The notes under the pieces are model-generated. The model saw only the letters and a list, made by a program, of their open reading frames with translations, did not search any database and was not told the DNA's origin. The translations under genes and the position numbers were made by a program. DNA of 64,000 nt, from assembly GCF_004854025.1 (NCBI RefSeq), contig NZ_STGM01000002.1, positions 496,001 through 560,000 of the forward strand. Direction: 5' to 3'. This DNA is from Microbacterium hydrothermale (GTDB lineage: Bacteria > Actinomycetota > Actinomycetes > Actinomycetales > Microbacteriaceae). Positions 32,244 to 41,672 of the stretch are shown one piece after another; position 1 is the stretch's first letter; the number at the start of each line of letters is the position of its first letter.

Positions 32244-32550
32244 GTCCGTGCCTTTCGATGTCGTGACCCGATGGTTCGGGGTGGGCGCTTCGGCCTACAT
32301 GACTAAGACGTACCGGGTGCAGGAATCGTCACGCCGGGATTGCAATTCATTTCGTCTTGTGTATTCGAGCGCATGCAGACTTCGCCTTTATCCGGGGGGC
32401 GCAGGGCGAGTCAAGGCGCCGAAGTAGTTCGTTTCGCGTCGCGATGATTCGTCGGTTGCAGCATCATCCGGCCACATCGGATGTGACACTCGCCCCGCTC
32501 GCAACGTCATCCCCCCGACACCCCCGTCGGATCAGACAGAACGGAGCATC
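32244..32550. other. Intergenic region between Asp23 operon and aqpZ
   Basis: 307 bases between divergent genes. It must hold both promoters. 32330-32395 is notably AT-rich for this genome, but I could not assign convincing -35/-10 pairs on either strand. No ORF with a plausible start. Confidence 0.5.
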
Positions 32551-33363
32551 ATGAGCAAGAAGGACAAGAAGCGCAACGAGCCGGTCGACATCGCGGACTC
32601 GACCTCGGAGCAGCAGCGGCAGAAGGCGGGCAGCTGGTCGTCGCCCGCGCGATACGCCGCGGAGCTGTTCGGCACCTTCCTTCTGGTGCTGGGCGGCGTG
32701 GGGACGGCGTTGTTCGCCGCGAACTTCCCCAGTGCCGACGACAACCAGGCCGGGGTCGGCTTCCTCGGCGTGGCCCTCGCCTTCGGCCTCACCCTGGTCG
32801 CCGGTATCGCGGCGGTCGGACACATCAGCGGAGGGCACTTCAACCCCGCGGTGACGCTCGGACTGCTCGCCGCCGGCCGTACCGACGCCCGGCATGTGCC
32901 GGGCTACATCCTGGCGCAGCTGATCGGCGGCGTGCTGGCCACGAGCGTGATCGCCCTCGTCCTGTCCGGTCGTCCGGACGGTTTCACGACCGCGCAGGAG
33001 GCGGGCTTCGCCTCGAACGGGTTTGGCGACGGCAGCCCGGGCGGCTACGGCTTGGCCGCGGTCTTCGTGACCGAGGCCGTGCTCACCGGCATCTTCATCG
33101 CGGTGATCCTCTCGATCACCGCAAAGGCCGAGTACCAGGCGTTCGCGCCGATCGGCATCGGCCTGACCCTGACGCTGATCCACCTGATCAGCATCCCGGT
33201 CAGCAACACGAGCGTGAACCCGGCGCGGTCGATCGCCACCGCCGTGTACGGCGGCGCCCTGCCGCTGAGCCAGCTGTGGGTGTTCATCGTGGCACCGCTG
33301 GCGGGTGCGGTCGTGGCGGGGCTGATCGTGCGCACGCTGGGGCGGCGCACCGTCACGGCCTGA
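32551..33363 (+). CDS. aqpZ: Aquaporin Z-type water channel
   Basis: 270 residues: a ~30-residue charged N-tail, six helices and both half-helix loops (GGHFNPAVTLG and TSVNPARSIAT). The residue after the second NPA is Arg, the selectivity-filter arginine, and the helix-2 and loop residues favour water. It lies opposite an envelope-stress operon, which suits osmotic adaptation. CGGAGC precedes the ATG. Confidence 0.88.
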   Translation: MSKKDKKRNEPVDIADSTSEQQRQKAGSWSSPARYAAELFGTFLLVLGGVGTALFAANFPSADDNQAGVGFLGVALAFGLTLVAGIAAVGHISGGHFNPAVTLGLLAAGRTDARHVPGYILAQLIGGVLATSVIALVLSGRPDGFTTAQEAGFASNGFGDGSPGGYGLAAVFVTEAVLTGIFIAVILSITAKAEYQAFAPIGIGLTLTLIHLISIPVSNTSVNPARSIATAVYGGALPLSQLWVFIVAPLAGAVVAGLIVRTLGRRTVTA

Positions 33364-33379
33364 TCGGGCATCGAGATCG

Positions 33380-33409
33380 CCGGCCCGGGAGCAGGGGCTC
33401 CCGGGCCGG
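33380..33409. terminator. Terminator-like hairpin after aqpZ
   Basis: Perfect 13-bp stem 33380-33392 with 33397-33409 and a 4-base loop. No T-run. Confidence 0.75.
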
Positions 33410-33472
33410 TCCGCCGATGCCGGGCGTACGCTCGACCCATGTCCCCCCTGTTCTCGTCGGAGCGGTCCTGAG

Positions 33473-34342
33473 ATGGGCCGCCTCACCACCTCCCGCCGGG
33501 TGACCCGCATCACCCTCGAGGGCGCGAACCGTCAGCGACCGGATGCCATCGCGGTCGAGGAACCGCTCGAGATCCGCGTCGCGGGCACGCCGCTGTCGGT
33601 GACCATGCGGACGCCCGGGCACGACGTCGAGCTCGCCGCGGGCTTCCTCGTGTCGGAGGGCGTGATCAGCCGCGGCGACCAGTTCGCCCGCGCGATCCAC
33701 TGCGGCGGACCCGGCACGGGCGGCGCCGACGGCAACACCTACAACGTGCTCGACCTCACCCTCGCGGCGGGGGTCGCGCCCCCCACCCCGCGTTCCTTCT
33801 TCACGACGAGCTCGTGCGGCGTGTGCGGAACGGCATCCATCGACGCGGTCGAGAAGGTCTCGACCTACGACGTGTCGACCGACACCCTCTCGATCTCGGC
33901 ACACGACGTCGCGGCCCTCCCCGACCGCCTGCGCGAGCAGCAGAAGACGTTCGACAAGACCGGCGGCCTGCACGGCGCAGCACTGTTCGACGTCGCGAGC
34001 GGCGAGCTGCTCGTCGCGCGCGAAGACGTCGGACGCCACAACGCCGTCGACAAGGTCGTCGGCTGGGCGCTGCTGAACGATCGTCTGCCCCTGCGCGGGA
34101 CGGTGCTGCAGGTGTCGGGGCGAGTGAGCTTCGAACTCGTGCAGAAGGCCGTGATGGCCGGCATCCCGATGCTCTCCGCCGTGTCGGCACCCTCGTCCCT
34201 CGCGATCGAACTGGCCGAGCGCGCCGGGCTCACGCTCGCGGCGTTCGTCCGCGGGTCGAGCATGAACCTCTACACCCGCGCGGATCGCATCGTCGTCGCA
34301 TCCACAACCCCCGTGACCGAGGACGCCGCGGGCGTACGCTGA
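33473..34342 (+). CDS. fdhD: FdhD sulfurtransferase for formate dehydrogenase-type enzymes
   Basis: 289 residues. The essential pair is Cys115 and Cys118 in SSCGVCG; other blocks are AGFLVSEGVI, REDVGRHNAVDKVVG and QVSGRVSFELVQKA. FdhD passes sulfur to the bis-MGD cofactor of FdhF-type enzymes. It lies 61 bases before the molybdopterin oxidoreductase it presumably activates. Confidence 0.92.
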   Translation: MGRLTTSRRVTRITLEGANRQRPDAIAVEEPLEIRVAGTPLSVTMRTPGHDVELAAGFLVSEGVISRGDQFARAIHCGGPGTGGADGNTYNVLDLTLAAGVAPPTPRSFFTTSSCGVCGTASIDAVEKVSTYDVSTDTLSISAHDVAALPDRLREQQKTFDKTGGLHGAALFDVASGELLVAREDVGRHNAVDKVVGWALLNDRLPLRGTVLQVSGRVSFELVQKAVMAGIPMLSAVSAPSSLAIELAERAGLTLAAFVRGSSMNLYTRADRIVVASTTPVTEDAAGVR

Positions 34343-34403
34343 CGATCGTGCGCGCGGTGAGCGGATGCCACCGACTCGGCGCCGGAATCCACGGAGGGTG
34401 AGC

Positions 34404-36725
34404 ATGGGTGAGTCGTTCGGGCTGATGACCGAGGAACCGCGCCAGGGAGGCCTCGGCCCGCAGGTCGAGGGCGAGTGGTCGAGCACCGGCCCCTACGAGC
34501 ACCCCGCCGCCGGCTGGGGCGCCGCTCTCACCGTGGGCAAGGTGCTCTACGAGCAGCGTCAGCCCCTCGCGGGGACAAAGGCGATGTTCACGATGAATCA
34601 CCCGAAGAGTGGTTTCGACTGCCCGGGTTGCGCGTGGCCCGACGACAAGGGCGTCACCCTCGACATCTGCGAGAACGGCATCAAGCACGTCACGTGGGAG
34701 ATGACGCACAAGCGCGTCGGCAAGGAGTTCTTCGCCGAGCACTCCGTGAGCGAGCTGTCGCAGTGGAGCGACTTCGAGCTCGAGGACGCCGGACGCCTGG
34801 TGGGGCCGATGGCGTACGACGCCGCGACCGACCACTACGTGCCCATCTCGTGGAACGACGCGTTCCGCATGATCGCGCGCCACCTCACGGCGCTCGACTC
34901 CCCCGACGAGGCCGCGTTCTACACCTCGGGCCGCCTCAGCAACGAGGCGTCCTTCCTGTACCAGCTGTTCGCGCGCGAGCTCGGCACGAACAACCTCCCC
35001 GACTGCTCGAACATGTGCCACGAGGGCTCCGGCCGCGGGCTCACGGCATCCCTCGCCACGGGCAAGGGCACCGCCGACCTCGAGGACTGGGAGGCGTGCG
35101 ACGCCCTCTTCGTGCTCGGCGTCAACGCCGCCTCGAACGCCCCGCGCATGCTCACCAGCCTCGCCGAGGCCATCGACCGCGGAGCGCAGGTCGTGCACGT
35201 CAACCCGCTCCGCGAGGTCGCCGGCACCCGCACGATCGTGCCGCACGAGATCGTCGACATGGCGACGTTCAACTCCACGCCGACCAGCACGATGAACCTG
35301 CAGGTGCGCCCCGGCGGCGACCTGGCGCTCGTGCGCGGCATGGCCAAGGTCGTCTTCGAGGCCTCGGCGACCGACCCCACGGCTCTCGACCAGGCGTTCC
35401 TCGACGCGTACACGAGCGGACTCGACGAGTACCGCGCGATGGTCGAGACGACCTCGTGGGACGAGCTCGTCGAACAGGCCGGCCTGACCGAGGCCGAGAT
35501 CCGCGCCGCCGCCGCGGTCTACCTCGCGTCGAAGCGCTGCGTCATCAGCTGGTGCCTCGGCGTCAGCCAGCACCAGCACGGCGTCGACACGGTGCGCGAG
35601 ATCGTCAACCTGCTGCTGCTGCGCGGCAACGTGGGACGCAAGGGCACCGGTCCCTCCCCCGTGCGCGGCCACAGCAACGTGCAGGGCAACCGCACGTGCG
35701 GCATCAACCACAAGCCGACCGAGGAGTGGCTCGCCAAGCTCGACGAGGTCTGCGGCATCACCTCGCCGCGCGAGCCCGGTCTCGACACCGTGCACACGGT
35801 CGCGGCCCTGCACCGTGGCGACCTCAAGGTCTTCCTCGGCATGGGCGGCAACTTCGTGCGGGCGGCTCCCGACACCAAGCTCACCGCCGAGGGCATGGGC
35901 CGGTGCGAGCTGACCGTGCACGTCAGCACGAAGCTGAACCGCAGCCACCTGACCCACGGCAAGGAGGCGCTCATCCTGCCGTGCCTCGGACGCACCGAGC
36001 GCGACATGCAGGAGGCGGGTCCGCAGTCGATCTCGACGGAGGATGCCATGAGCTCGGTCATGCTCTCGCTCGGCTCCCGCAAGCCGGCGTCGCCGCACCT
36101 GCTCAGCGAGCCCGAGATCATCGCGCGCATCGCGCGGGCGACCATGCCCGAGTCGGCCACGCCGTGGGAGTGGTACGTGGGCGACTACGACCGCATCCGC
36201 GACACGATGGCCAAGGCGCTGCCGGGCTTCGAGGGCTTCAACGAACTCGTGCGGCAGCAATACGGCTTCCGCATCCCCCAGCCCGCCCGCGAGCGCGACT
36301 TCCGCACGCCCTCGGGCAAGGCGGAGTTCTCGCACGCCGAACTGCCGAACGTCATCCCCGCAGAGGCCGACGTGCTCGTGCTGCAGACCATGCGCTCGCA
36401 CGATCAGTGGAACACCACGATCTACTCGGCCGACGACCGCTACCGGGGCGTGCGCAACATCCGCGAACTGGTCTTCATGAACCGGCGCGACATGAAGGAG
36501 CGCGGCATCGCCGAGGGCGACCTCGTCGACATCGTCGCGACCTCGCGCGACGGTTCGGTGCGCAGCGTCACGGCATTCCGAGCCCTCGAGTACGACACTC
36601 CGCGCGGCAGCGCGGCGGGCTACTTCCCCGAGATGAACGTGCTGCTCGGCCCCGACGACTACAGCCGCCAGAGCGATCAGCCGCTGATGAAGGACATCCG
36701 GGTGCGGATCGCGAAGACGGCCTGA
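34404..36725 (+). CDS. FdhF/YdeP-family molybdopterin oxidoreductase
   Basis: 773 residues. Molybdopterin oxidoreductase fold with VPISWNDAFRMIARHL, YTSGRLSNEASFLYQLF and a candidate molybdenum ligand Cys205-His206 in NMCHEGSG. Near the N-terminus Cys73 and Cys76 (DCPGCAWPD) are part of what would be a 4Fe-4S motif, but the full four-cysteine set is not obvious, as in YdeP relatives. Substrate uncertain: formate, or an acid-resistance role as for YdeP. GGAGGGTGAGC precedes the ATG. fdhD is directly upstream. Confidence 0.85.
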   Translation: MGESFGLMTEEPRQGGLGPQVEGEWSSTGPYEHPAAGWGAALTVGKVLYEQRQPLAGTKAMFTMNHPKSGFDCPGCAWPDDKGVTLDICENGIKHVTWEMTHKRVGKEFFAEHSVSELSQWSDFELEDAGRLVGPMAYDAATDHYVPISWNDAFRMIARHLTALDSPDEAAFYTSGRLSNEASFLYQLFARELGTNNLPDCSNMCHEGSGRGLTASLATGKGTADLEDWEACDALFVLGVNAASNAPRMLTSLAEAIDRGAQVVHVNPLREVAGTRTIVPHEIVDMATFNSTPTSTMNLQVRPGGDLALVRGMAKVVFEASATDPTALDQAFLDAYTSGLDEYRAMVETTSWDELVEQAGLTEAEIRAAAAVYLASKRCVISWCLGVSQHQHGVDTVREIVNLLLLRGNVGRKGTGPSPVRGHSNVQGNRTCGINHKPTEEWLAKLDEVCGITSPREPGLDTVHTVAALHRGDLKVFLGMGGNFVRAAPDTKLTAEGMGRCELTVHVSTKLNRSHLTHGKEALILPCLGRTERDMQEAGPQSISTEDAMSSVMLSLGSRKPASPHLLSEPEIIARIARATMPESATPWEWYVGDYDRIRDTMAKALPGFEGFNELVRQQYGFRIPQPARERDFRTPSGKAEFSHAELPNVIPAEADVLVLQTMRSHDQWNTTIYSADDRYRGVRNIRELVFMNRRDMKERGIAEGDLVDIVATSRDGSVRSVTAFRALEYDTPRGSAAGYFPEMNVLLGPDDYSRQSDQPLMKDIRVRIAKTA

Positions 36726-36777
36726 CGCTGCGGGGGCGGCGGCTCGCCCGCGCGCGGGACCCCCTCGACGCAGGATC

Positions 36778-36808
36778 GGATCGCGAAACGGCGAGGTCCG
36801 CGCGATCC
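36778..36808. terminator. Weak hairpin after the molybdopterin oxidoreductase
   Basis: 8-bp stem GGATCGCG/CGCGATCC (36778-36785, 36801-36808) followed by TTCG, in the gap between two convergent genes. Confidence 0.4.
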
Positions 36809-36895
36809 TTCGACCCGGGTGCGCCGCTGACCGCCCCCGCTCGCGACGCCGGCGTCGGAGGATCGCGCGTCGGCTCGGCAGGACGCGGTGCGCCC

Positions 36896-37888
36896 TCAGG
36901 CCCCGTGCGCGAGGGCGCGCGCGACCGTCGACTCGACGGCCGCCGCGGGCTCGCGCCGCGCCCTCTCCTCCCCCACGGTCTCGACCAGTGTGAACACCCG
37001 CTCGCCGACGACCGACGGCGCCGCCGTCCCGGCGATGACGAGTGCCGGAACCCCCCGCGCCGCGGCGAGCGCGAGCACGTGCCCGGGTCCCTTGCCCGCG
37101 AGCGAGGTCTCATCGAAGGCGCCTTCGCCGGTGAGCACGAGGTCGGCTCCGGTGATCGCCGCCTCGAGCCCGAGGGCGCCGGCGATGAAGGCCGCGCCGT
37201 CGACCAGTTCCGCGCCCGCGGCGAAGAGCGCACCCGACAGGCCTCCCGCGGCGCCGGTGCGCGGAACACCCCGCACGTCGGTGCCGAACCGGGTGGCCCA
37301 CTCCTCGGCATCCCTCGACAGTCGAGCGGTGAGGCGGCCCACCAGGGCGGCATCCGCGCCCTTCTGCGGGGCGAAGACCCGCGCGGCGTCGACGAACGCG
37401 GTCGTCGTGTCGGTCAGCACGACGACCCGGCCGGGGGTGAACGGCACACGGTCGCCGAGGGCCTCGATCGCCCCTCGGCCTCCGTCCGTCATCGCCGATC
37501 CGCCCATCCCCACCACGACCCGCGCCGCGCCCGCGTCGAGCGCCCGCGCGACGAGTTCTCCGACGCCCCGGCTCGTCGCGCCCCAGGGGTCGTTGCGGTC
37601 GGATCCCCCGGCCAGAACGAGCCCGGATGCCGCGGCCGACTCGATCACGGCGAGATCGTCCTCGAGACGCCAGGCGGCCCGTACGGGCTCACCGAGAGGT
37701 CCGGTCACGGTGTCGACCCGGTTCGCTCCGCCGAGGGCGTCGAGCGTGCCGTCCCCGCCGTCGGCGATGGGCACGACCACCACCTCCGCGTACGGCCACC
37801 CCGCGCGCACGGCCGCCGCCATGGCATCCGCCGCCTCCCGCGCACTCAGCGTGCCCTTGAACTTGTCAGGGGCGATGACCACGCGCAT
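36896..37888 (-). CDS. glxK: Glycerate kinase (GlxK/GarK family)
   Basis: 330 residues. Starts MRVVIAPDKFKGTLSAREAA; further blocks VVVPIADGGDGTLDAL, VGMGGSAMTDGG, FAPQKGADA, AAGGLSGAL and VLTGEGAFDETSLAGKGP are all signature regions of type 2 glycerate kinases. It phosphorylates glycerate, joining glyoxylate or serine breakdown to glycolysis. It follows an unknown gene by 8 bases on the same strand. Confidence 0.92.
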   Translation of the reverse strand: MRVVIAPDKFKGTLSAREAADAMAAAVRAGWPYAEVVVVPIADGGDGTLDALGGANRVDTVTGPLGEPVRAAWRLEDDLAVIESAAASGLVLAGGSDRNDPWGATSRGVGELVARALDAGAARVVVGMGGSAMTDGGRGAIEALGDRVPFTPGRVVVLTDTTTAFVDAARVFAPQKGADAALVGRLTARLSRDAEEWATRFGTDVRGVPRTGAAGGLSGALFAAGAELVDGAAFIAGALGLEAAITGADLVLTGEGAFDETSLAGKGPGHVLALAAARGVPALVIAGTAAPSVVGERVFTLVETVGEERARREPAAAVESTVARALAHGA

Positions 37889-37896
37889 GCGGCGCG

Positions 37897-38277
37897 TCAG
37901 ACGTCGGCGCTGACGAGCACGCCCTGGCGCTGCAGGTCGGCCTGCACCTCGCCGACGGCCCGCTGGTAGGCGTCGTGCAGCTTCACCTGCTCGAGTCCGT
38001 CGTCGCTGCCGCCACCGGGCTGGAAGATTGGGCGGTGCAGATCGACGCGCACCGTGCCGCCGAGATCGGCGAATCGCACATCGAGCACCTCGCGCACGTC
38101 GGCATCGTGCGCCCGCAGCCCGAGGAACATCGTCTTGGCGATGCTGCCGTGAGTGGCCTTCCAGTGGTCGCCCTGTTCGGTCACGGTGAATCCCGCGGCC
38201 TCGAGGGCGGTGCGTACCGCCTGCTGGGCGGCGGCGAGGTCGCCCGAGACGACGAGGTGGAAGTTCAGGATGGCCAT
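37897..38277 (-). CDS. Conserved small protein, unknown
   Basis: 126 residues, soluble, alpha/beta: FHLVVSGDLAAAQQAVRTAL, then HWKATHGSIAKTMFLG, then VRVDLHRPIFQPGGGSDDGL. It has a Bet v1-like or two-layer feel but I do not recognise the family. It lies upstream of glycerate kinase with 8 bases between, and is divergent from purL. Confidence 0.65.
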   Translation of the reverse strand: MAILNFHLVVSGDLAAAQQAVRTALEAAGFTVTEQGDHWKATHGSIAKTMFLGLRAHDADVREVLDVRFADLGGTVRVDLHRPIFQPGGGSDDGLEQVKLHDAYQRAVGEVQADLQRQGVLVSADV

Positions 38278-38458
38278 GCGCGTACGCCTTTCGCTCCGGT
38301 GCGGCCCAGCCTGGCGCGTCCGGCGACGGCTGCACAAGCTCCGTCGGCGGGCTCGGCCCGGGCGTCGACCTCTCCCGTGAACACGCCGCCCGGGCATGTC
38401 GGCCCGCCCAACTAGACTGACTCCCGTCCGGCCCCTGCGATTCTTGGAGCTCAGCCGC

Positions 38459-40798
38459 GTGACCACCCCGAACCCCGCCGCCCGCACAGCTCTTGCTGAC
38501 ACCGTCGAGAACGCCATCGCGACGCCCGAGAAAGAGCAGCCGTACGGCGCGCTCGGGCTCAAGAGCGACGAATACGCGAAGATCCGCGAGATCCTGGGCC
38601 GCCGCCCCACCAGCGGCGAGCTGGCGATGTACTCGGTCATGTGGAGCGAGCACTGCTCCTACAAGTCGAGCAAGATCTACCTGCGCCAGTTCGGCCAGAA
38701 GGTCAGCGACGAGATGAAGACGCGCCTCATGGTGGGCATGGGGCAGAACGCCGGCGTCGTCGACGTGGGCGAGGGCTGGGCGGTCACCTTCAAGGTCGAG
38801 TCGCACAACCACCCGAGCTACATCGAGCCGTTCCAGGGCGCCGCGACCGGCGTCGGCGGCATCGTCCGCGACATCATCTCGATGGGCGCGCGCCCGGTCG
38901 CGGTCATGGACCAGCTGCGCTTCGGCGCGATCGACCACCCCGACACCCCCCGCGTCGTACACGGCGTCACCAGCGGCATCTCCTTCTACGGCAACTGCCT
39001 GGGCCTGCCCAACATCGGCGGCGAGACGGTCTTCGACGCCGTCTACCAGGGCAACCCGCTCGTCAACGCCCTCGCCGTGGGCGTCATGCGCCACGAAGAC
39101 ATCAAGCTCGCCAACGCCACGGGCGTCGGCAACAAGGTCGTGCTGTTCGGTGCGCGCACGGGCGGCGACGGCATCGGCGGCGCGAGCATCCTGGCATCCG
39201 ACACCTTCGCCGACGGCGGACCCACCAAGCGTCCCGCGGTGCAGGTGGGCGACCCGTTCGCCGAGAAGGTGCTCATCGAGTGCTGCCTCGAGCTGTACCG
39301 CGACGACCTCGTCGAGGCCATCCAGGACCTCGGGGCCGCGGGCATCTCGTGCGCCACGAGCGAGCTCGCCGCCAACGGCGACAGCGGCATGAAGGTCGAG
39401 CTGTCGAAGGTGCTGCTGCGCGACCCCTCGCTGACGCCCGAAGAGATCCTCATGTCGGAGTCGCAGGAGCGCATGATGGCGATCGTCGCCCCCGAGAAGC
39501 TCGACGCGTTCCTCGCCGTCGTCGGCAAGTGGGACGTCGAGACGAGCGTGCTCGGCGAGGTCACCGGCGACGGCCGCCTCGTCATCGACTGGTACGGCGA
39601 GCGCATCGTCGACGTCGACCCCTCGACCGTCGCGGTCGACGGACCCGTCTACGAGCGCCCCGTCGCCTACCCCACCTGGATCGACGCCCTGCAGGCCGAC
39701 TCCGCCGCGAAGCTCGAGAGGGCGACGGATGCCGACACCCTCCGCGAGCAGTTCACGACCCTCGTCGCGAGCCCCAACCTCGCCGACACCTCGTGGATCA
39801 CGAACCAGTACGACTACTACGTGCTCGGCAACACCGCGCTGAGCTTCCCCGACGACGCCGGAATGATCCGCGTCGACGAGGAGACCGGCCTCGGCTTCGC
39901 GATCGCGACCGACTGCAACGGCCGCTACAACCAGCTCGACCCGTACAACGGCGCGAAGCTGGCCCTGGCCGAGGCGTACCGCAACGTGGCCGTCACGGGC
40001 GCGGTGCCCACCGCCGTCACCGACTGCCTGAACTTCGGCAGCCCCGAGAACCCCGAGGTCATGTGGCAGTTCAGCCAGGCCGTCGAGGGTCTGAGCGACG
40101 GCTGCCTCGAGCTCGGCATCCCGGTCACGGGCGGCAATGTGTCGTTCTACAACCAGACCGGCGACCAGCCGATCCACCCGACCCCCGTCGTTGGCGTCCT
40201 GGGCATCATCGACGACGTCGCCGCGCGCATCCCGAGCGGTTGGCAGGATGCCGGCGAGAACCTCTACCTGCTGGGCGTCACCGCCGACGAGCTCGACGGT
40301 TCGCAGTGGGCGGGCACCATCCATGACCACCTCGGCGGTCGCCCGCCGAAGGTCGACCTCGCGCAGGAGCGCAAGCTCGCCGAACTGCTGCAGGCCGCGG
40401 GGTCGCAGTCGCTCGTGTCGAGCGCGCACGACCTGTCTTCGGGGGGTCTCGCGCAGGCCCTCGCCGAGGGCGTGCTGCGCTTCGGCGTCGGCGCGCGCGT
40501 CTGGCTCACCGAGCTCATGGAGCGCGACGGGGTGGATGCCACCGCCGCGCTGTTCAGCGAGTCCACCGGCCGCGTGCTGGTCAGCGTCCCCCGCGAGGAA
40601 GACGTGAAGTTCCGGGGCCTGTGCGACGGACGCGGCTACCCCGTGCTGCGCATCGGCGTGACCGATGTCGAGCCGGGCACCGAGGCGACGCTCGAGATCC
40701 AGGACATCTTCACCGTGCCCGTGTCGGAGCTGCGCCGGTTGTCGACCGAGACGCTTCCCGCGGTCTTCGGTCCCACCGTCTCGGAGCCGGTGGCCTGA
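38459..40798 (+). CDS. purL: Phosphoribosylformylglycinamidine synthase subunit PurL
   Basis: 779 residues, the small PurL form that works with PurS and PurQ. Motifs: [48 protein letters not shown] and [12 protein letters not shown]. It makes FGAM in purine synthesis. GTG 38459 is the start; TTGGAG lies 9 bases upstream and a TAGACT -10 box at 38412-38417. purS and purQ are not in the window. Confidence 0.95.
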   Translation: MTTPNPAARTALADTVENAIATPEKEQPYGALGLKSDEYAKIREILGRRPTSGELAMYSVMWSEHCSYKSSKIYLRQFGQKVSDEMKTRLMVGMGQNAGVVDVGEGWAVTFKVESHNHPSYIEPFQGAATGVGGIVRDIISMGARPVAVMDQLRFGAIDHPDTPRVVHGVTSGISFYGNCLGLPNIGGETVFDAVYQGNPLVNALAVGVMRHEDIKLANATGVGNKVVLFGARTGGDGIGGASILASDTFADGGPTKRPAVQVGDPFAEKVLIECCLELYRDDLVEAIQDLGAAGISCATSELAANGDSGMKVELSKVLLRDPSLTPEEILMSESQERMMAIVAPEKLDAFLAVVGKWDVETSVLGEVTGDGRLVIDWYGERIVDVDPSTVAVDGPVYERPVAYPTWIDALQADSAAKLERATDADTLREQFTTLVASPNLADTSWITNQYDYYVLGNTALSFPDDAGMIRVDEETGLGFAIATDCNGRYNQLDPYNGAKLALAEAYRNVAVTGAVPTAVTDCLNFGSPENPEVMWQFSQAVEGLSDGCLELGIPVTGGNVSFYNQTGDQPIHPTPVVGVLGIIDDVAARIPSGWQDAGENLYLLGVTADELDGSQWAGTIHDHLGGRPPKVDLAQERKLAELLQAAGSQSLVSSAHDLSSGGLAQALAEGVLRFGVGARVWLTELMERDGVDATAALFSESTGRVLVSVPREEDVKFRGLCDGRGYPVLRIGVTDVEPGTEATLEIQDIFTVPVSELRRLSTETLPAVFGPTVSEPVA

Positions 40799-40916
40799 TC
40801 CGATCGTCGCGCGGGCTGAACGGTCCGCGCGACGACCGGTCCCGGTCCTCGCCGCACCGCTCCGGGAACGAGAAGTCCGACACCGACAGCACAGCACAGC
40901 CGAGAGGAGACGCGAG

Positions 40917-41051
40917 ATGACCGACGACGACGACATGACCGTGTTCAGCGACAAGCGGCAGAAGCGCGTCAAGATCACCGCGTGGATCGTGATCGGCGCC
41001 CTGGTGCTCACCGGCGGCGGCGCCACGGTGATCTCGCTCATCCTCGGCTGA
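40917..41051 (+). CDS. 44-residue single-helix membrane protein
   Basis: Charged N-tail (MTDDDDMTVFSDKRQKRVK) and one membrane helix (about 20-42). GAGAGGAGACGCGAG precedes the ATG, a strong ribosome site, so I regard it as a real gene. It lies between purL and the next gene with 19 bases to the latter. Function unknown. Confidence 0.65.
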   Translation: MTDDDDMTVFSDKRQKRVKITAWIVIGALVLTGGGATVISLILG

Positions 41052-41070
41052 CGACGAAAGGCGCCCGCGG

Positions 41071-41511
41071 ATGTCGCTCATCGATCCGACCCCCGAGACC
41101 GTCGCGACGCTCGACGCCCTCTCCGACGCCGCGCGCGTCCGCCCCGATGATTTCTCGGCGATGGACGCCCTGTGGCGTGCCGTCTACGCGCTGCCGCACT
41201 GGTCGTTCATCGCGCGCGGACCCGACGACGCCCCGTCGCCGTTCATCGGGCAGCTCGCGAACGGGCCGATGGTCTTCGCCTTCACCACCCGCCAGCGCGC
41301 GCACGACGGCGCGCTCGCGACCGGCCTCGACGAAGAAGCCGCCTCGCGCGTGCTGAGCGTCCCCCTCCCCGGCGCGGTCGAGTGGCTCGCCGCGTTCGCT
41401 CAGCAGGGCGTCGCCGGCGTGGTGTTCGACATGCCCGCGCAGGGGTACATGGCGCCGCTGCAGAACCTCCTGCCGATGCAGGCGCACATCGTACGCACGC
41501 CGCCCGCCTGA
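41071..41511 (+). CDS. Soluble protein, unknown (SseB-like possible)
   Basis: 146 residues. An N-terminal helical part, then WSFIARGPDDAPSPFIGQLA, MVFAFTTRQRAHDGA and a C-terminal VVFDMPAQGYMAPLQNLL. The layout (strand, tryptophan-rich start, helix) recalls SseB_N domains but is not a confident match. GAAAGG precedes the ATG. Likely co-transcribed with the 44-residue protein. Confidence 0.6.
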   Translation: MSLIDPTPETVATLDALSDAARVRPDDFSAMDALWRAVYALPHWSFIARGPDDAPSPFIGQLANGPMVFAFTTRQRAHDGALATGLDEEAASRVLSVPLPGAVEWLAAFAQQGVAGVVFDMPAQGYMAPLQNLLPMQAHIVRTPPA

Positions 41512-41672
41512 CCTCCGGTCATGCCGGGGCATGGCCGATGTCGAGGAGTCGGTCTCCCGCTGCGGATGACGGGCGCCCACGACGCCGTTCTCGCGCTTGT
41601 CGTCCCGCTGTCCTCGCGCGAGGCTTCACGCTCCGTCGTCGAGCCGCGAACGGAGCGACGCAGAACGGTCGC

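Noticed and set aside
34475..37969. Open frame of 1,164 codons on the plus strand
   Set aside because: Out-of-frame shadow of the molybdopterin oxidoreductase, Arg/Pro-rich composition, no start signal.
36896..41041. Open frame of 1,381 codons on the minus strand across purL
   Set aside because: Only its last part is glycerate kinase. The rest is antisense to purL in a high-GC genome where stops are rare, with no domain sense.
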